Source of the DNA: Sutcliffiella cohnii
GTDB taxonomy: Bacteria; Bacillota; Bacilli; Bacillales; Bacillaceae_I
NCBI RefSeq assembly: GCF_002250055.1
Contig: NZ_CP018866.1
Coordinates: 2,844,501-2,908,500, forward strand
Reading direction: 5' to 3'
Length of the DNA stretch: 64,000 nucleotides
Shown: positions 50,574 to 58,399 of the stretch, piece after piece
Layout: each line of letters starts with the position of its first letter
Position numbering within the stretch: the stretch's first letter is position 1
Translations under genes and position numbers: made by a program
The notes under the pieces: generated by a model
What the model was told of the DNA's origin: nothing
What the model saw: only the letters and a program-made list of their open reading frames with translations
The model's database searches: none

Positions 50574-51961
50574 CAACGAGCAAGGAAAAACAAATAATTC
50601 ATGATCAGTTTAAAGAAAAGATGGATTACGATGAATTATTAAATTGTATGCGTTGTGGATTTTGCCTTCCCTCCTGTCCAACCTATATAGAATCTGGGTT
50701 AAAAGAATCTCATTCCCCACGTGGGAGAATTGCGTTAATGAAAGCCGTTGTTGATGGGATAATCGAGCCGGATGAAGATGTAGAAAGAACGTTAGAGCTT
50801 TGTTTAGGCTGCCGTGCATGTGAGCCTGTTTGTCCTTCAGGTGTAAAATATGGACATTTATTAGAGGAAGCAAGAGATATTATAAACCAAAATAAAAAAC
50901 ATTCTTTACCAGCAAAAGTTATCCGCAAAACGGTGTTTGAAGGCTTATTCCCTCATCCAAATAGAATGAAATTTGCCACTAGTTTACTAGGTTTTTATCA
51001 ACGTAGTGGTATACAAAAAATCGCACAAAAATCAGGTGTAATGAGATTATTCCCGGAAACGATGGCCACGATGGAAAAAGTTCTTCCTAAAGCACCAACG
51101 TTAAAGGAAATGAAAAATCGCCCTGAGTTTTTAGAAGCGTATGGAAAACGAAATAAACGTGTTGCATTTTTCTCTGGCTGTTTAATGGATACTATGTTTT
51201 TAGAGACAAATAATGCTACTACAAAACTATTGCAATTGGCTGGGTGCGATATCGTCATACCTAAACAACAAACATGCTGCGGTGCTCTTCACGGTCATAG
51301 CGGTGAGAAAGCTAGCGCAAAAGAGTTAGCAAAAAGAAATATTCAAGCCTTCGAAGAATTAGAAGTAGATTATATTATTACGAATGCTGGTGGTTGTGGT
51401 GCATTTTTAGTAGACTATGATCATTTATTAAATAAAGATCCGGAGTGGCGAGAGCGTGCGGAAGCTTTTGCAACTAAAATTAAGGACGTTTCTTCTATTC
51501 TTGTGGAAATGAACTTTTTTAAAAAACCGTTGAAATTAACGCCACAAGTTATTACATACCAGGACTCGTGTCACCTTCGAAATGTGCAAGGAACATATTT
51601 CGAACCTAGAACATTGTTAAAATCCATTGAAGGAGTTACGTATGTGGAAATGAAAGAGGCGGACCGTTGTTGTGGCTCTGCAGGCATATATAATATAGTT
51701 GAATCAGAGATGTCGATGCAAATTTTAGACCATAAAATGGTGAACGCGAAGGCAACTAACGCAAAAACGATTGTAACTGCCAACCCAGGTTGTCTACTTC
51801 AAATGAAATTAGGAATTGAACGGGAAGGATTATCACATTCTGTAAGGGCAATTCATATCGTAGATTTATTGCTAGAGGCAGTGGAAACAGCTAGTTTAAC
51901 TACTAGTGGAAATGTGATTAATTTGAATGAAGATAAGAACGATATCGGTTTAACATCATAA
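50570..51961 (+). CDS. glcF: Glycolate oxidase iron-sulfur subunit GlcF
   Basis: The 463-residue protein has two ferredoxin-type clusters at the N-terminus (CMRCGFCLPSCPTY, CLGCRACEPVCPSG). Two CCG domains follow (TCCGALHGHSGEK, RCCGSAGIYN). It transfers electrons from GlcD to the quinone pool. It is co-translated with glcD and the operon ends at a strong terminator. Confidence 0.93.
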   Translation: MTTSKEKQIIHDQFKEKMDYDELLNCMRCGFCLPSCPTYIESGLKESHSPRGRIALMKAVVDGIIEPDEDVERTLELCLGCRACEPVCPSGVKYGHLLEEARDIINQNKKHSLPAKVIRKTVFEGLFPHPNRMKFATSLLGFYQRSGIQKIAQKSGVMRLFPETMATMEKVLPKAPTLKEMKNRPEFLEAYGKRNKRVAFFSGCLMDTMFLETNNATTKLLQLAGCDIVIPKQQTCCGALHGHSGEKASAKELAKRNIQAFEELEVDYIITNAGGCGAFLVDYDHLLNKDPEWRERAEAFATKIKDVSSILVEMNFFKKPLKLTPQVITYQDSCHLRNVQGTYFEPRTLLKSIEGVTYVEMKEADRCCGSAGIYNIVESEMSMQILDHKMVNAKATNAKTIVTANPGCLLQMKLGIEREGLSHSVRAIHIVDLLLEAVETASLTTSGNVINLNEDKNDIGLTS

Positions 51962-51966
51962 CGGTC

Positions 51967-52008
51967 AAAGTGTTAGAGTGAAATTTCCTCTAGCACTTTT
52001 ATTTTTTT
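51967..52008 (+). terminator. Terminator of glcDF
   Basis: AAAGTG-T-TAGAG pairs with CTCTA-G-CACTTT (51967-51999), followed by TATTTTTTT. It ends the operon 6 nt after the stop codon. Confidence 0.85.
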
Positions 52009-52019
52009 AAAGAAAGTAG

Positions 52020-52068
52020 TTGAAATAAGAACGAATGTTCTATATAATAAAAACAGAACAAACGTTCT
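52020..52068 (+). promoter_or_regulatory. SOS promoter with two LexA boxes
   Basis: A sigma-A promoter TTGAAA (52020-52025), 17-nt spacer and TATAAT (52043-52048) carries the LexA box AGAACGAATGTTCT (52028-52041) inside the spacer. A second box, AGAACAAACGTTCT (52055-52068), lies just after the -10. Both have the GAAC-N4-GTTC core of the Bacillus DinR/LexA site. This is stronger than the site pair at yqjW and predicts tight SOS control of the two following genes. Confidence 0.85.
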
Positions 52069-52091
52069 AAAATACTTTTGAGGTGACTATT

Positions 52092-52301
52092 ATGAAACAA
52101 CTACAAAAATCATTCTATTTAATTATTAAACTAATAGCCTTTTTAGGATTTGCTATTTTATTCTACTTTGTTTTCACAGAAAAATCTGACCTATCAGCGA
52201 TTTTCATTTTTAGTTTACTTACATCGATTTGTCTTATTTTTATGCCAAGTTTAAGCGAATCACTACAAACAAAGGAAGAACAAGAATATGGAAACTACTG
52301 A
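52092..52301 (+). CDS. SOS-regulated two-helix membrane protein, unknown
   Basis: ATG 52092 is used (GAGGTGA 4-5 nt upstream), giving 69 residues. The protein has two helices, about residues 8-29 (YLIIKLIAFLGFAILFYFVF) and 36-52, with a short polar loop (TEKSDLSA) and an acidic C-terminal tail (KEEQEYGNY). The two LexA boxes at its promoter make it a DNA-damage-induced gene. No family is recognised. SOS membrane proteins of this size often delay cell division, as YneA and TisB-like peptides do, but this is inference. Confidence 0.7.
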   Translation: MKQLQKSFYLIIKLIAFLGFAILFYFVFTEKSDLSAIFIFSLLTSICLIFMPSLSESLQTKEEQEYGNY

Positions 52302-52476
52302 ACAACGAAAACAAGCGTTAGAAATAGCAAAGCGTTTAGTAGACTATAAATTAACAAACGATTTAGATGTAATTGCAGAAATTACCCAACTATGTAAAGA
52401 AGAAGTTACTACCTACATACTTCACAATAACAGGAGAGAAATTAAAAAAAGCCAAACTATGAATAGTTTAGCTTAA
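52288..52476 (+). CDS. Small helical protein, second gene of the SOS cassette
   Basis: The 62-residue soluble protein starts at ATG 52288, inside the end of the membrane-protein gene (14-nt overlap), with GGAAGAAC as a modest ribosome binding site. It is predicted helical, with the pattern TEQRKQALEIAKRLVDYKLTNDLDVIAEITQLCKEE and no membrane segment. Its end overlaps the convergent dinB by 9 nt. B. subtilis has a small LexA-controlled gene, yqzH, near yqjW, but I cannot confirm similarity. It could be a regulator, antitoxin or partner of the membrane protein. Confidence 0.6.
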   Translation: METTEQRKQALEIAKRLVDYKLTNDLDVIAEITQLCKEEVTTYILHNNRREIKKSQTMNSLA

Positions 52477-53721
52477 AAAGTCTTTCTGAAAACTAGTTGT
52501 AATATTAATATCTGTTTCTCTTTTCTTTTTTCCAGAAGAATTTTGAATACCTTTTTGTATTATGCTCTCCCCATACTTACTTTGAAGGACGTCTAAAGCC
52601 TTTATTAAAGGTTCTTGTTTCGCATCTTTTTCATATGAAAACAAATCTAGTTGCTTTACTGATTCTTTTTTATCAACTAAATCTTGTGCTGTTACACCTA
52701 ATAGCCGAATTGGATTTCCGCTCCAATGCTTCTTAAATAACTGAAATGCAGCTGCTAATATTTCTTTTTCACTACTAATAACATTGTTAAGCTTTCTGCT
52801 TCTCGTTATAGTTTGTCTATTATTGTAGCGAATCATTAATTGAATATTATTACTAACCATATTTTTTCGGCTTAAGCGGAGAGCAACAGATTGGGAAAGT
52901 TTCTCCAATACTTTATATAGCTCGCGTTCGTCGTCACTGTCTTCTCGTAACGTTGTAGAATTTCCGATACTTTTAAAATCTGAAATTGCATCGGGATCTA
53001 CTGGTCGATTATCGATACCATTAGCCCGTTTAACTATTCTTTCGCCGTTAACACCTAATAACTGCTTCACTTGGTACTCATCTGCTTTAGCTAAATCCTT
53101 GATTGAGTATATATTGATTGTATTTAGCTTTTCGGCAGTTTTTTTACCAACACCATGCATTTCTTCAACGGGTAATGGCCATAAGATTTTATCAATTTCT
53201 CTTTTTCTTAGCACCGTAATACCCATTGGTTTCTTCATGTCTGAAGCCATTTTAGCTAGAAATTTATTAGGAGCTATTCCAATACTACAAGGCAAAAGTA
53301 GTTCTTCCTTTATTCTCTCTTGTATTTCTTTCGCTAACTCCATGACATTTCGTTGATGAAGATGTTCTGTTACATCCATATAACCCTCATCAATGGAAAC
53401 AGGTTCTACTAAATGAGTATATGACCTTAATAAATCAAACATTGCCATGGAACTCGAACGATAACGAGGGAAGTTTGGTGGTAATACAACAAGTTGTGGA
53501 CATTTTTTTTTAGCTTCCCACAGCGGCATCGTCGTTTTTACTCCATACGCACGTGCTTCATAACTACAAGTAATGATTATGCCTTTTCTTTCTTCAACAT
53601 TCCCAGCAACAGCAACAGGTTTCCCTCTTAACGTCGGATCATGCGCCATTTCCACAGAAGCATAGAAGCTATTCATATCAACATGTAAAATTACTCTACC
53701 CGTTTTCATTTTATTAGTCAT
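52468..53721 (-). CDS. dinB: DNA polymerase IV (DinB, YqjH)
   Basis: This Y-family polymerase has LHVDMNSFYASVE, the catalytic SIDEGYMDV, GVGKKTAEKL in the thumb helix-hairpin-helix and a little finger domain. A beta-clamp binding QLDLF motif lies near the C-terminus, and a basic tail (SSGKKKRE) follows. The start is not secure: ATG 53721 has a short-spaced AAGGA and TTG 53742 none. No LexA box was seen in its upstream region, although the adjacent convergent cassette has two. Confidence 0.92.
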   Translation of the reverse strand: MTNKMKTGRVILHVDMNSFYASVEMAHDPTLRGKPVAVAGNVEERKGIIITCSYEARAYGVKTTMPLWEAKKKCPQLVVLPPNFPRYRSSSMAMFDLLRSYTHLVEPVSIDEGYMDVTEHLHQRNVMELAKEIQERIKEELLLPCSIGIAPNKFLAKMASDMKKPMGITVLRKREIDKILWPLPVEEMHGVGKKTAEKLNTINIYSIKDLAKADEYQVKQLLGVNGERIVKRANGIDNRPVDPDAISDFKSIGNSTTLREDSDDERELYKVLEKLSQSVALRLSRKNMVSNNIQLMIRYNNRQTITRSRKLNNVISSEKEILAAAFQLFKKHWSGNPIRLLGVTAQDLVDKKESVKQLDLFSYEKDAKQEPLIKALDVLQSKYGESIIQKGIQNSSGKKKRETDINITTSFQKDFLS

Positions 53722-53781
53722 TTTCCTTACATTCCTTAACAAAAAATTTGAAGGACGCTACTCATTCCTAAAAAGCTAACC

Positions 53782-54261
53782 TTATGTTTCCGTATAGTTT
53801 TCAACCTCTTCTGTTTCTATTAGTTCTTTAATTTTCTCTAGTTCTTCTAATGCACTTACTAGATCACTTACTTTAATTTGTGTAATTAATCTATCATTAT
53901 AATGAATAACACCCGCAACAAACGGTGTTTTATATACAGCAATTTCATTTATTGGTTTAATCTCATTCACATCAATAATTTCTTTCGCATCATCTACCAT
54001 TAACCCAACTGGTAAATCGTTTGATTGGACAACAATCACTTTGGACTTTTCATTTACCTCCAACAACTCACGATAAAATACATATTTTGTGTCAATGACA
54101 GGGATAAGCTCTTCTCGTACTTTCGCCATACCATATAAATATTCTGGCATATTTGGAATCATTGTTCTCTTTTCTACTTTTTCAATGGAAATTACATCTT
54201 GAACAGCTATGCCATACTCTTCTCCATTTACTTCAAAAACAACAAGTTTAATTGTTTCCAT
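53782..54261 (-). CDS. CheW-domain protein
   Basis: This 159-residue protein is one CheW domain (LVVFEVNGEEYGIAVQDVISIEKV ... MAKVREELIPVIDTKYVF ... GLMVDDAKEIIDV) plus an acidic C-terminal helix (EELEKIKELIETEEVE). CheW couples chemoreceptors to the kinase CheA. No CheA, receptor or flagellar gene is in this window, so it is an orphan CheW copy, perhaps for a specialised receptor. AAAGGGG precedes ATG 54261. Confidence 0.88.
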   Translation of the reverse strand: METIKLVVFEVNGEEYGIAVQDVISIEKVEKRTMIPNMPEYLYGMAKVREELIPVIDTKYVFYRELLEVNEKSKVIVVQSNDLPVGLMVDDAKEIIDVNEIKPINEIAVYKTPFVAGVIHYNDRLITQIKVSDLVSALEELEKIKELIETEEVENYTET

Positions 54262-54379
54262 TATGTATTCCCCTTTTTAACTTTTCTTGCATCTGTATAC
54301 GGGATACGACTAAACTCCCACCCTATATTTAGAAGTATAAGTAGGTGAACAGATGCTTACACTCCAATTCGTTTCAGTT

Positions 54380-54420
54380 CATTATCTTTGTTGTCGTTAG
54401 TAAACGTAACAAAGATAATG
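54380..54420. repeat. Perfect 13-bp inverted repeat between yqjE and cheW
   Basis: CATTATCTTTGTT (54380-54392) and AACAAAGATAATG (54408-54420) are exact inverses around a 15-nt loop. No T-run follows on either strand, so it is a poor terminator candidate. It lies 119 nt upstream of the CheW gene and could be an operator or an mRNA hairpin. Confidence 0.55.
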
Positions 54421-54445
54421 CCTGGATTTAAATATATTTGAATAT

Positions 54446-54480
54446 GTAAGAATGCTTGGTCATACAATGATAACCAAGCA
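54446..54480 (-). terminator. Weak terminator-like hairpin after yqjE
   Basis: TGCTTGGT (54453-54460) pairs with ACCAAGCA (54473-54480), followed on the minus strand only by TTCTTAC. It lies 10 nt after the yqjE stop codon. Confidence 0.45.
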
Positions 54481-54490
54481 TAAAGTCTTA

Positions 54491-55612
54491 CTAATTTTTT
54501 GCTACTTCTTTAATTAACGAAACAACTAATTCCGTTGTCTTAACTAGTTCCTCAATCGGCATACGTTCGTTTGTTGTATGAATTTCTTCATATCCGACAG
54601 CTAAGTTCACAGTAGGGATACCAAAACCTGCGATTACGTTAGCGTCACTACCGCCACCACTTTTTTGTAACGCTGGTGTTCTATCAATTGCAGTAACTGC
54701 TCTTTTTGCTACTTCTACTACATGATCTCCATCTCCGTATTTAAAGCCTGGATACATTACTTCAATTTCTACTTCTGCACTTCCGCCCATTTCTGCAGTG
54801 ACAGATTCAAATGCATCTTTCATTTTCGCCACTTGTGCTTCCATTTTTTCAGGTAGTAGTGAACGAGCTTCGGCTAATATTTCCACACGATCGCAAACGA
54901 TATTTGTTGGTCCATTTCCTTCAAACCGTCCAATATTTGCAGTTGTTTCTTCATCAATACGCCCTAAAGGCATCTTTGCAATTGCTTTTGCAGCCATCGT
55001 AATAGCAGAAACTCCTTTTTCTGGAGCTACCCCAGCATGCGCTGTTTTCCCTAGTATGGTCGCTTTTACTTTTGCTTGTGTTGGTGCCGCAACGATAATG
55101 TTTCCTACTTTCCCGTCACTATCAAGTGCAAAACCATATTTCGCCGTAACTAAAGATGGATCCAATACTTTTGCTCCAACAAGGCCTGACTCTTCTCCAA
55201 CAGTGATGATAAACTGTATAGTACCATGTGCTATATTATTTTCTTTTAATACTTTAATTGCTTCTAACATCGCTGCTAAACCAGCTTTATCGTCCGCACC
55301 AAGAATCGTAGTACCATCTGTTACAATGTAATCATCTTGAATGGAAGGTTTAATACCTTTCCCTGGTACTACCGTATCCATATGGGAAGTGAAATAGATT
55401 GTATCTACTCCCTCCTTCGTTCCAGGCAACGTACAAATTAAGTTACCTGCACCATGTCCTGTTAAATGCATTGTGTCGTCTTCTACAACTTCTACCCCTA
55501 GAGCAGAAAATTTTTCTTTCAAAACTTTACAAATTTCAGCTTCAAATTTTGTTTCTGAATCCACTTGCACAAGTTCAAGAAATTCTTCTACTAAACGCTC
55601 TTGATTTACCAT
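54491..55612 (-). CDS. yqjE: M20 peptidase, PepT-like (YqjE)
   Basis: The 373-residue protein has the di-zinc motifs FTSHMDTVVPG, LGADDKAGLAA, TVGEESGLVGA and ALDSDGKVGN, and the C-terminal IHTTNERMPIEEL. A lid domain covers about residues 180-290. This matches the peptidase T-like YqjE of B. subtilis (371 residues). It acts on small peptides in the cytoplasm; the exact substrate is unknown. AGGAGG precedes ATG 55612. It follows the yqjD/mce unit after a terminator. Confidence 0.9.
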   Translation of the reverse strand: MVNQERLVEEFLELVQVDSETKFEAEICKVLKEKFSALGVEVVEDDTMHLTGHGAGNLICTLPGTKEGVDTIYFTSHMDTVVPGKGIKPSIQDDYIVTDGTTILGADDKAGLAAMLEAIKVLKENNIAHGTIQFIITVGEESGLVGAKVLDPSLVTAKYGFALDSDGKVGNIIVAAPTQAKVKATILGKTAHAGVAPEKGVSAITMAAKAIAKMPLGRIDEETTANIGRFEGNGPTNIVCDRVEILAEARSLLPEKMEAQVAKMKDAFESVTAEMGGSAEVEIEVMYPGFKYGDGDHVVEVAKRAVTAIDRTPALQKSGGGSDANVIAGFGIPTVNLAVGYEEIHTTNERMPIEELVKTTELVVSLIKEVAKN

Positions 55613-55682
55613 TATGTATGCCTCCTAAATAAATAACAATATACTACTATTATAACTCAAATATTAACCGTTTGACGAATAA

Positions 55683-55714
55683 GAAAAGAGACTATCTTTG
55701 TAATAGTCTCTTTT
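55683..55714 (-). terminator. Terminator after yqjD
   Basis: GAAAAGAGACTAT (55683-55695) pairs perfectly with ATAGTCTCTTTTC (55702-55714). The minus strand continues TTATTC. Confidence 0.8.
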
Positions 55715-55720
55715 CCTATA

Positions 55721-57274
55721 TTATAGCGGTATGTTACCGTGTTTTTTATACGGTCGTGACTCTTTTTTATTTCTTAACATTTCTAGTGCTTGGATTAACT
55801 TAATTCTCGTATCTCGTGGGTCAATTACATCATCCACCATACCTTGGCTTGCGGCTACGTAAGGATTAGCAAACTTTTCGCGGTATTCTTCTATTTTTTT
55901 AGCACGAGTTTCTTCAGGATTTTCACTTTCATTAATTTCTCTAGCGAAAATAATATTTGCTGCTCCTTGTGGACCCATCACGGCAATTTCGGCATTAGGC
56001 CAAGCATAAACTAAATCAGCACCTATAGATTTACTGTTTAAGGCAACATAAGCTCCGCCATATGCTTTTCTCAAAATTACGGTTAATTTTGGTACAGTTG
56101 CTTCTGAGTAGGCATACAAAATCTTTGCCCCGTGTCGAATAATACCACCGTGCTCTTGTTTTACCCCCGGGAAAAAGCCCGTTACATCTTCAAATGTGAT
56201 TATAGGAATATTAAAAGAATCACAGAAACGAATAAAACGTGATGCTTTATCGGATGAATCAATATCTAACCCACCAGCCATTACTTTCGGTTGGTTACAA
56301 ACTAATCCAACTACTTCTCCTTTAATACGGGCAAGGCCGATTACGATGTTTTTGGCAAAATCTTTTTGAACCTCCATAAACGACCCTTCATCTACTACAT
56401 GTTCAATCACTTTTCGCACATCATACGGTCGTACAGCATCAAAGGGAATTGCATCTGCTAAATCTGCACGGTAATCATCCCCTTCTTCACAGGAGATTCG
56501 ATCAGGCTTTTGTTCATTATTAGAAGGCAAGTAGCTTAATAGCTTTCGAACTTGTGCTAACACATCCTCTTCTGATTTACCAGAAAAATGAGCATTCCCA
56601 CTAATCGAGTTATGTACTTTTGCTCCCCCTAAATCCTCTGAACTAATCTTTTCACCCGTTACCGTTTCTATTACTTTCGGTCCAGTAATAAACATTTGGC
56701 TCGTTTCCTCTACCATAAAAACAAAATCGGTAATAGCTGGTGAGTATACGGCTCCACCCGCACAAGGTCCCATAATAACTGAAATTTGCGGGATTACACC
56801 AGAATAAATCGAATTTCGGTAAAATATATGGCCATAACCATCGAGTGAGAGAACTCCTTCTTGAATTCTCGCTCCACCTGAATCGTTCAAGCCAACTATC
56901 GGTGTGCCGTTTTTAGCTGCTAAATCCATTACATTCGCAATTTTTTTAGCATGCATTTCCCCTAACGCTCCGCCAAACACAGTAAAATCTTGTGAAAACA
57001 AATAAATAGGATTTCCGTTCACTTTTCCATATCCCGTAACGACGCCATCGCCAGGGCCTTTTTTGTCCGATAAACCAAAATCATTACAGCGATGTTCAAT
57101 AAATGGATTAAGTTCTACAAATGTTCCCTCATCTACTAGTAGGTCTATACGCTCACGAGCGGTTAACTTCCCTTTTTCATGCTGCTTTTCAATACGATCG
57201 TCTCCTCCACCAAGCTCGACTTCACGACGACGATCATATAACTCATTAATTTTATCAAACATATCAACCGTCAT
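55721..57274 (-). CDS. yqjD: Acyl-CoA carboxylase carboxyltransferase subunit (propionyl/methylmalonyl-CoA type, YqjD)
   Basis: ATG 57274 is used; it overlaps the mce stop codon by 11 nt and has AAGGTGGGGG upstream. The protein of about 517 residues is a crotonase-fold carboxyltransferase with DSGGARIQEGVLSLDGYG, GPCAGGAVYSPAITDF and FEDVTGFFPGVKQE motifs, close to MmdA/PccB. It transfers carboxyl between biotin and propionyl-CoA or methylmalonyl-CoA. Biotin carrier and carboxylase subunits are not here. The adjacent mce and the distant meaB point to the propionate/methylmalonyl-CoA pathway. Confidence 0.92.
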   Translation of the reverse strand: MTVDMFDKINELYDRRREVELGGGDDRIEKQHEKGKLTARERIDLLVDEGTFVELNPFIEHRCNDFGLSDKKGPGDGVVTGYGKVNGNPIYLFSQDFTVFGGALGEMHAKKIANVMDLAAKNGTPIVGLNDSGGARIQEGVLSLDGYGHIFYRNSIYSGVIPQISVIMGPCAGGAVYSPAITDFVFMVEETSQMFITGPKVIETVTGEKISSEDLGGAKVHNSISGNAHFSGKSEEDVLAQVRKLLSYLPSNNEQKPDRISCEEGDDYRADLADAIPFDAVRPYDVRKVIEHVVDEGSFMEVQKDFAKNIVIGLARIKGEVVGLVCNQPKVMAGGLDIDSSDKASRFIRFCDSFNIPIITFEDVTGFFPGVKQEHGGIIRHGAKILYAYSEATVPKLTVILRKAYGGAYVALNSKSIGADLVYAWPNAEIAVMGPQGAANIIFAREINESENPEETRAKKIEEYREKFANPYVAASQGMVDDVIDPRDTRIKLIQALEMLRNKKESRPYKKHGNIPL

Positions 57275-57683
57275 TTTCTTCCCCCACCTTTTCACATAAT
57301 TCGTATAACACTCCTGATGCTGCTTTAGGATGTAAAAATGCTATATCGGCACCGCCAGCCCCTTTTCTTGAAGCGGAGTCGATCATAGGAACCCCTTGTT
57401 CTATTAACTCTTTTATTCTCTCTTCAATATTATCTACCCCTAAAGCTACGTGATGAATCCCTTCTCCTCTTTTTTCAATAAACTTTGCGATAGGACTATC
57501 AGAAGAAGTAGGTTCTAACAACTCTAATTTACAATTTCCTGCTTTCAAAAATGCCACTTTTACTCGTTGACTACTTACTTCTTCCACCGCAAGTAACGGT
57601 AGTTTTAAAACATTTGTATAAAATGGTAGAGAATGCTCTATCGATTGAACGGCAATCCCTATATGATCAATGTTTTTTATCAT
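57264..57683 (-). CDS. mce: Methylmalonyl-CoA epimerase
   Basis: ATG 57683 gives 139 residues, the family length, with AAAGGGG 6 nt before it. The longer frame would add a spurious N-terminus. The VOC-fold metal ligands are visible: IDHIGIAV (His), GEGIHHVALGV (His) and YELCEK (Glu). It interconverts the (R)- and (S)-methylmalonyl-CoA epimers. It corresponds to yqjC beside yqjD in B. subtilis. Confidence 0.92.
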   Translation of the reverse strand: MIKNIDHIGIAVQSIEHSLPFYTNVLKLPLLAVEEVSSQRVKVAFLKAGNCKLELLEPTSSDSPIAKFIEKRGEGIHHVALGVDNIEERIKELIEQGVPMIDSASRKGAGGADIAFLHPKAASGVLYELCEKVGEENDG

Positions 57684-57735
57684 TTTTATACCCCTTTGTT
57701 TAACTAGAATTTCATAGATTCGACAATGTCTACAC

Positions 57736-57764
57736 TTGTGTAACATAGCAATACACGTTAAAAT
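57736..57764 (+). promoter_or_regulatory. Candidate sigma-A promoter of prli42
   Basis: TTGTGT (57736-57741) is separated by 17 nt from TAAAAT (57759-57764), 34 nt before the prli42 start codon. The -35 is a partial match. Confidence 0.5.
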
Positions 57765-57798
57765 AATAAAAGGACTAAGGACAAGGAGTGAAAACTTC

Positions 57799-57894
57799 AT
57801 GCATAACCGTAAAATGCAAAAGATAATTGTTTATTTAATGATTGCTGTCATGCTTATAACTTCTTTATTAGCAGGAGCAACAATGTTCTTCTAA
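57799..57894 (+). CDS. prli42: Stressosome-associated miniprotein Prli42
   Basis: This 31-codon gene was read in the gap. ATG 57799 follows AAGGAGTG at 8 nt, and a terminator follows the stop codon. The sequence MHNRKMQKIIVYLMIAVMLI then TSLLAGATMFF has the basic start and single helix of Prli42, the Listeria/Bacillus miniprotein that tethers the stressosome to the membrane and relays oxidative stress to SigB. The similarity is recalled from the family pattern. It is divergent from mce. Confidence 0.8.
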   Translation: MHNRKMQKIIVYLMIAVMLITSLLAGATMFF

Positions 57895-57907
57895 AATAGT
57901 AACCTTC

Positions 57908-57938
57908 AAATCCAGCTAAAATAAACGGCTGGATTTTT
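57908..57938. terminator. Terminator after prli42
   Basis: AAATCCAGC (57908-57916) pairs with GCTGGATTT (57928-57936), followed by TT. It also lies just beyond the end of the convergent NUDIX gene. Confidence 0.8.
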
Positions 57939-57946
57939 ACATATTG

Positions 57947-58399
57947 TTAACTCTCGATTACTACATTTGATAAACTTACTTTCAGTTCTACCGCTCTCTT
58001 TATACTATCTTTAAAATAATCAGGAGCTTTTTCATCATTTAAAATATCTTCTGCTGGCAGCCAATAAACTGCTCCTACCTCCTCTACACTTTTAGCATGA
58101 GCTTCTCCACTTTTATATTCTGCTAAAAATACGATGTCCACTACATGTGTACCATCATCAGCTATAAAAGAAGTGCTATGTACATAATGTAAAGTCGATT
58201 GTAACTCAACCCCGACCTCTTCCCATACTTCTCTTCTTATCGTTGCTTCTAAAATATTTTCTTTCGTTCCTTCTTTATCTACTTTCCCTCCAACTAAAGA
58301 CAACTCTCCAGCGGCATGTTCTTCTAATTCACTTCTTTTTATAAAAAGCCATTTATCTCCCTTATATATCGCTGCTTCTACATTGACGATAAATAACAT
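57947..58399 (-). CDS. NUDIX hydrolase
   Basis: The 150-residue protein has the Nudix signature end RREVWEEVG, with a slightly stretched first half (GGKVDKEGTKENILEAT). The usual Glu before the seven-residue spacer is shifted or replaced. Substrate binding elements such as FIKRSEL suggest a nucleotide or ADP-ribose-like substrate, not determinable here. It overlaps the peptidase stop codon (TAATG), so the two are coupled. Confidence 0.82.
   Translation of the reverse strand: MLFIVNVEAAIYKGDKWLFIKRSELEEHAAGELSLVGGKVDKEGTKENILEATIRREVWEEVGVELQSTLHYVHSTSFIADDGTHVVDIVFLAEYKSGEAHAKSVEEVGAVYWLPAEDILNDEKAPDYFKDSIKRAVELKVSLSNVVIES

Noticed and set aside
54798-55331. 177-codon plus-strand ORF opposite yqjE
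   Set aside because: It mirrors the conserved M20 gene, has low-complexity Ala/Ser/Phe composition and no start signals.
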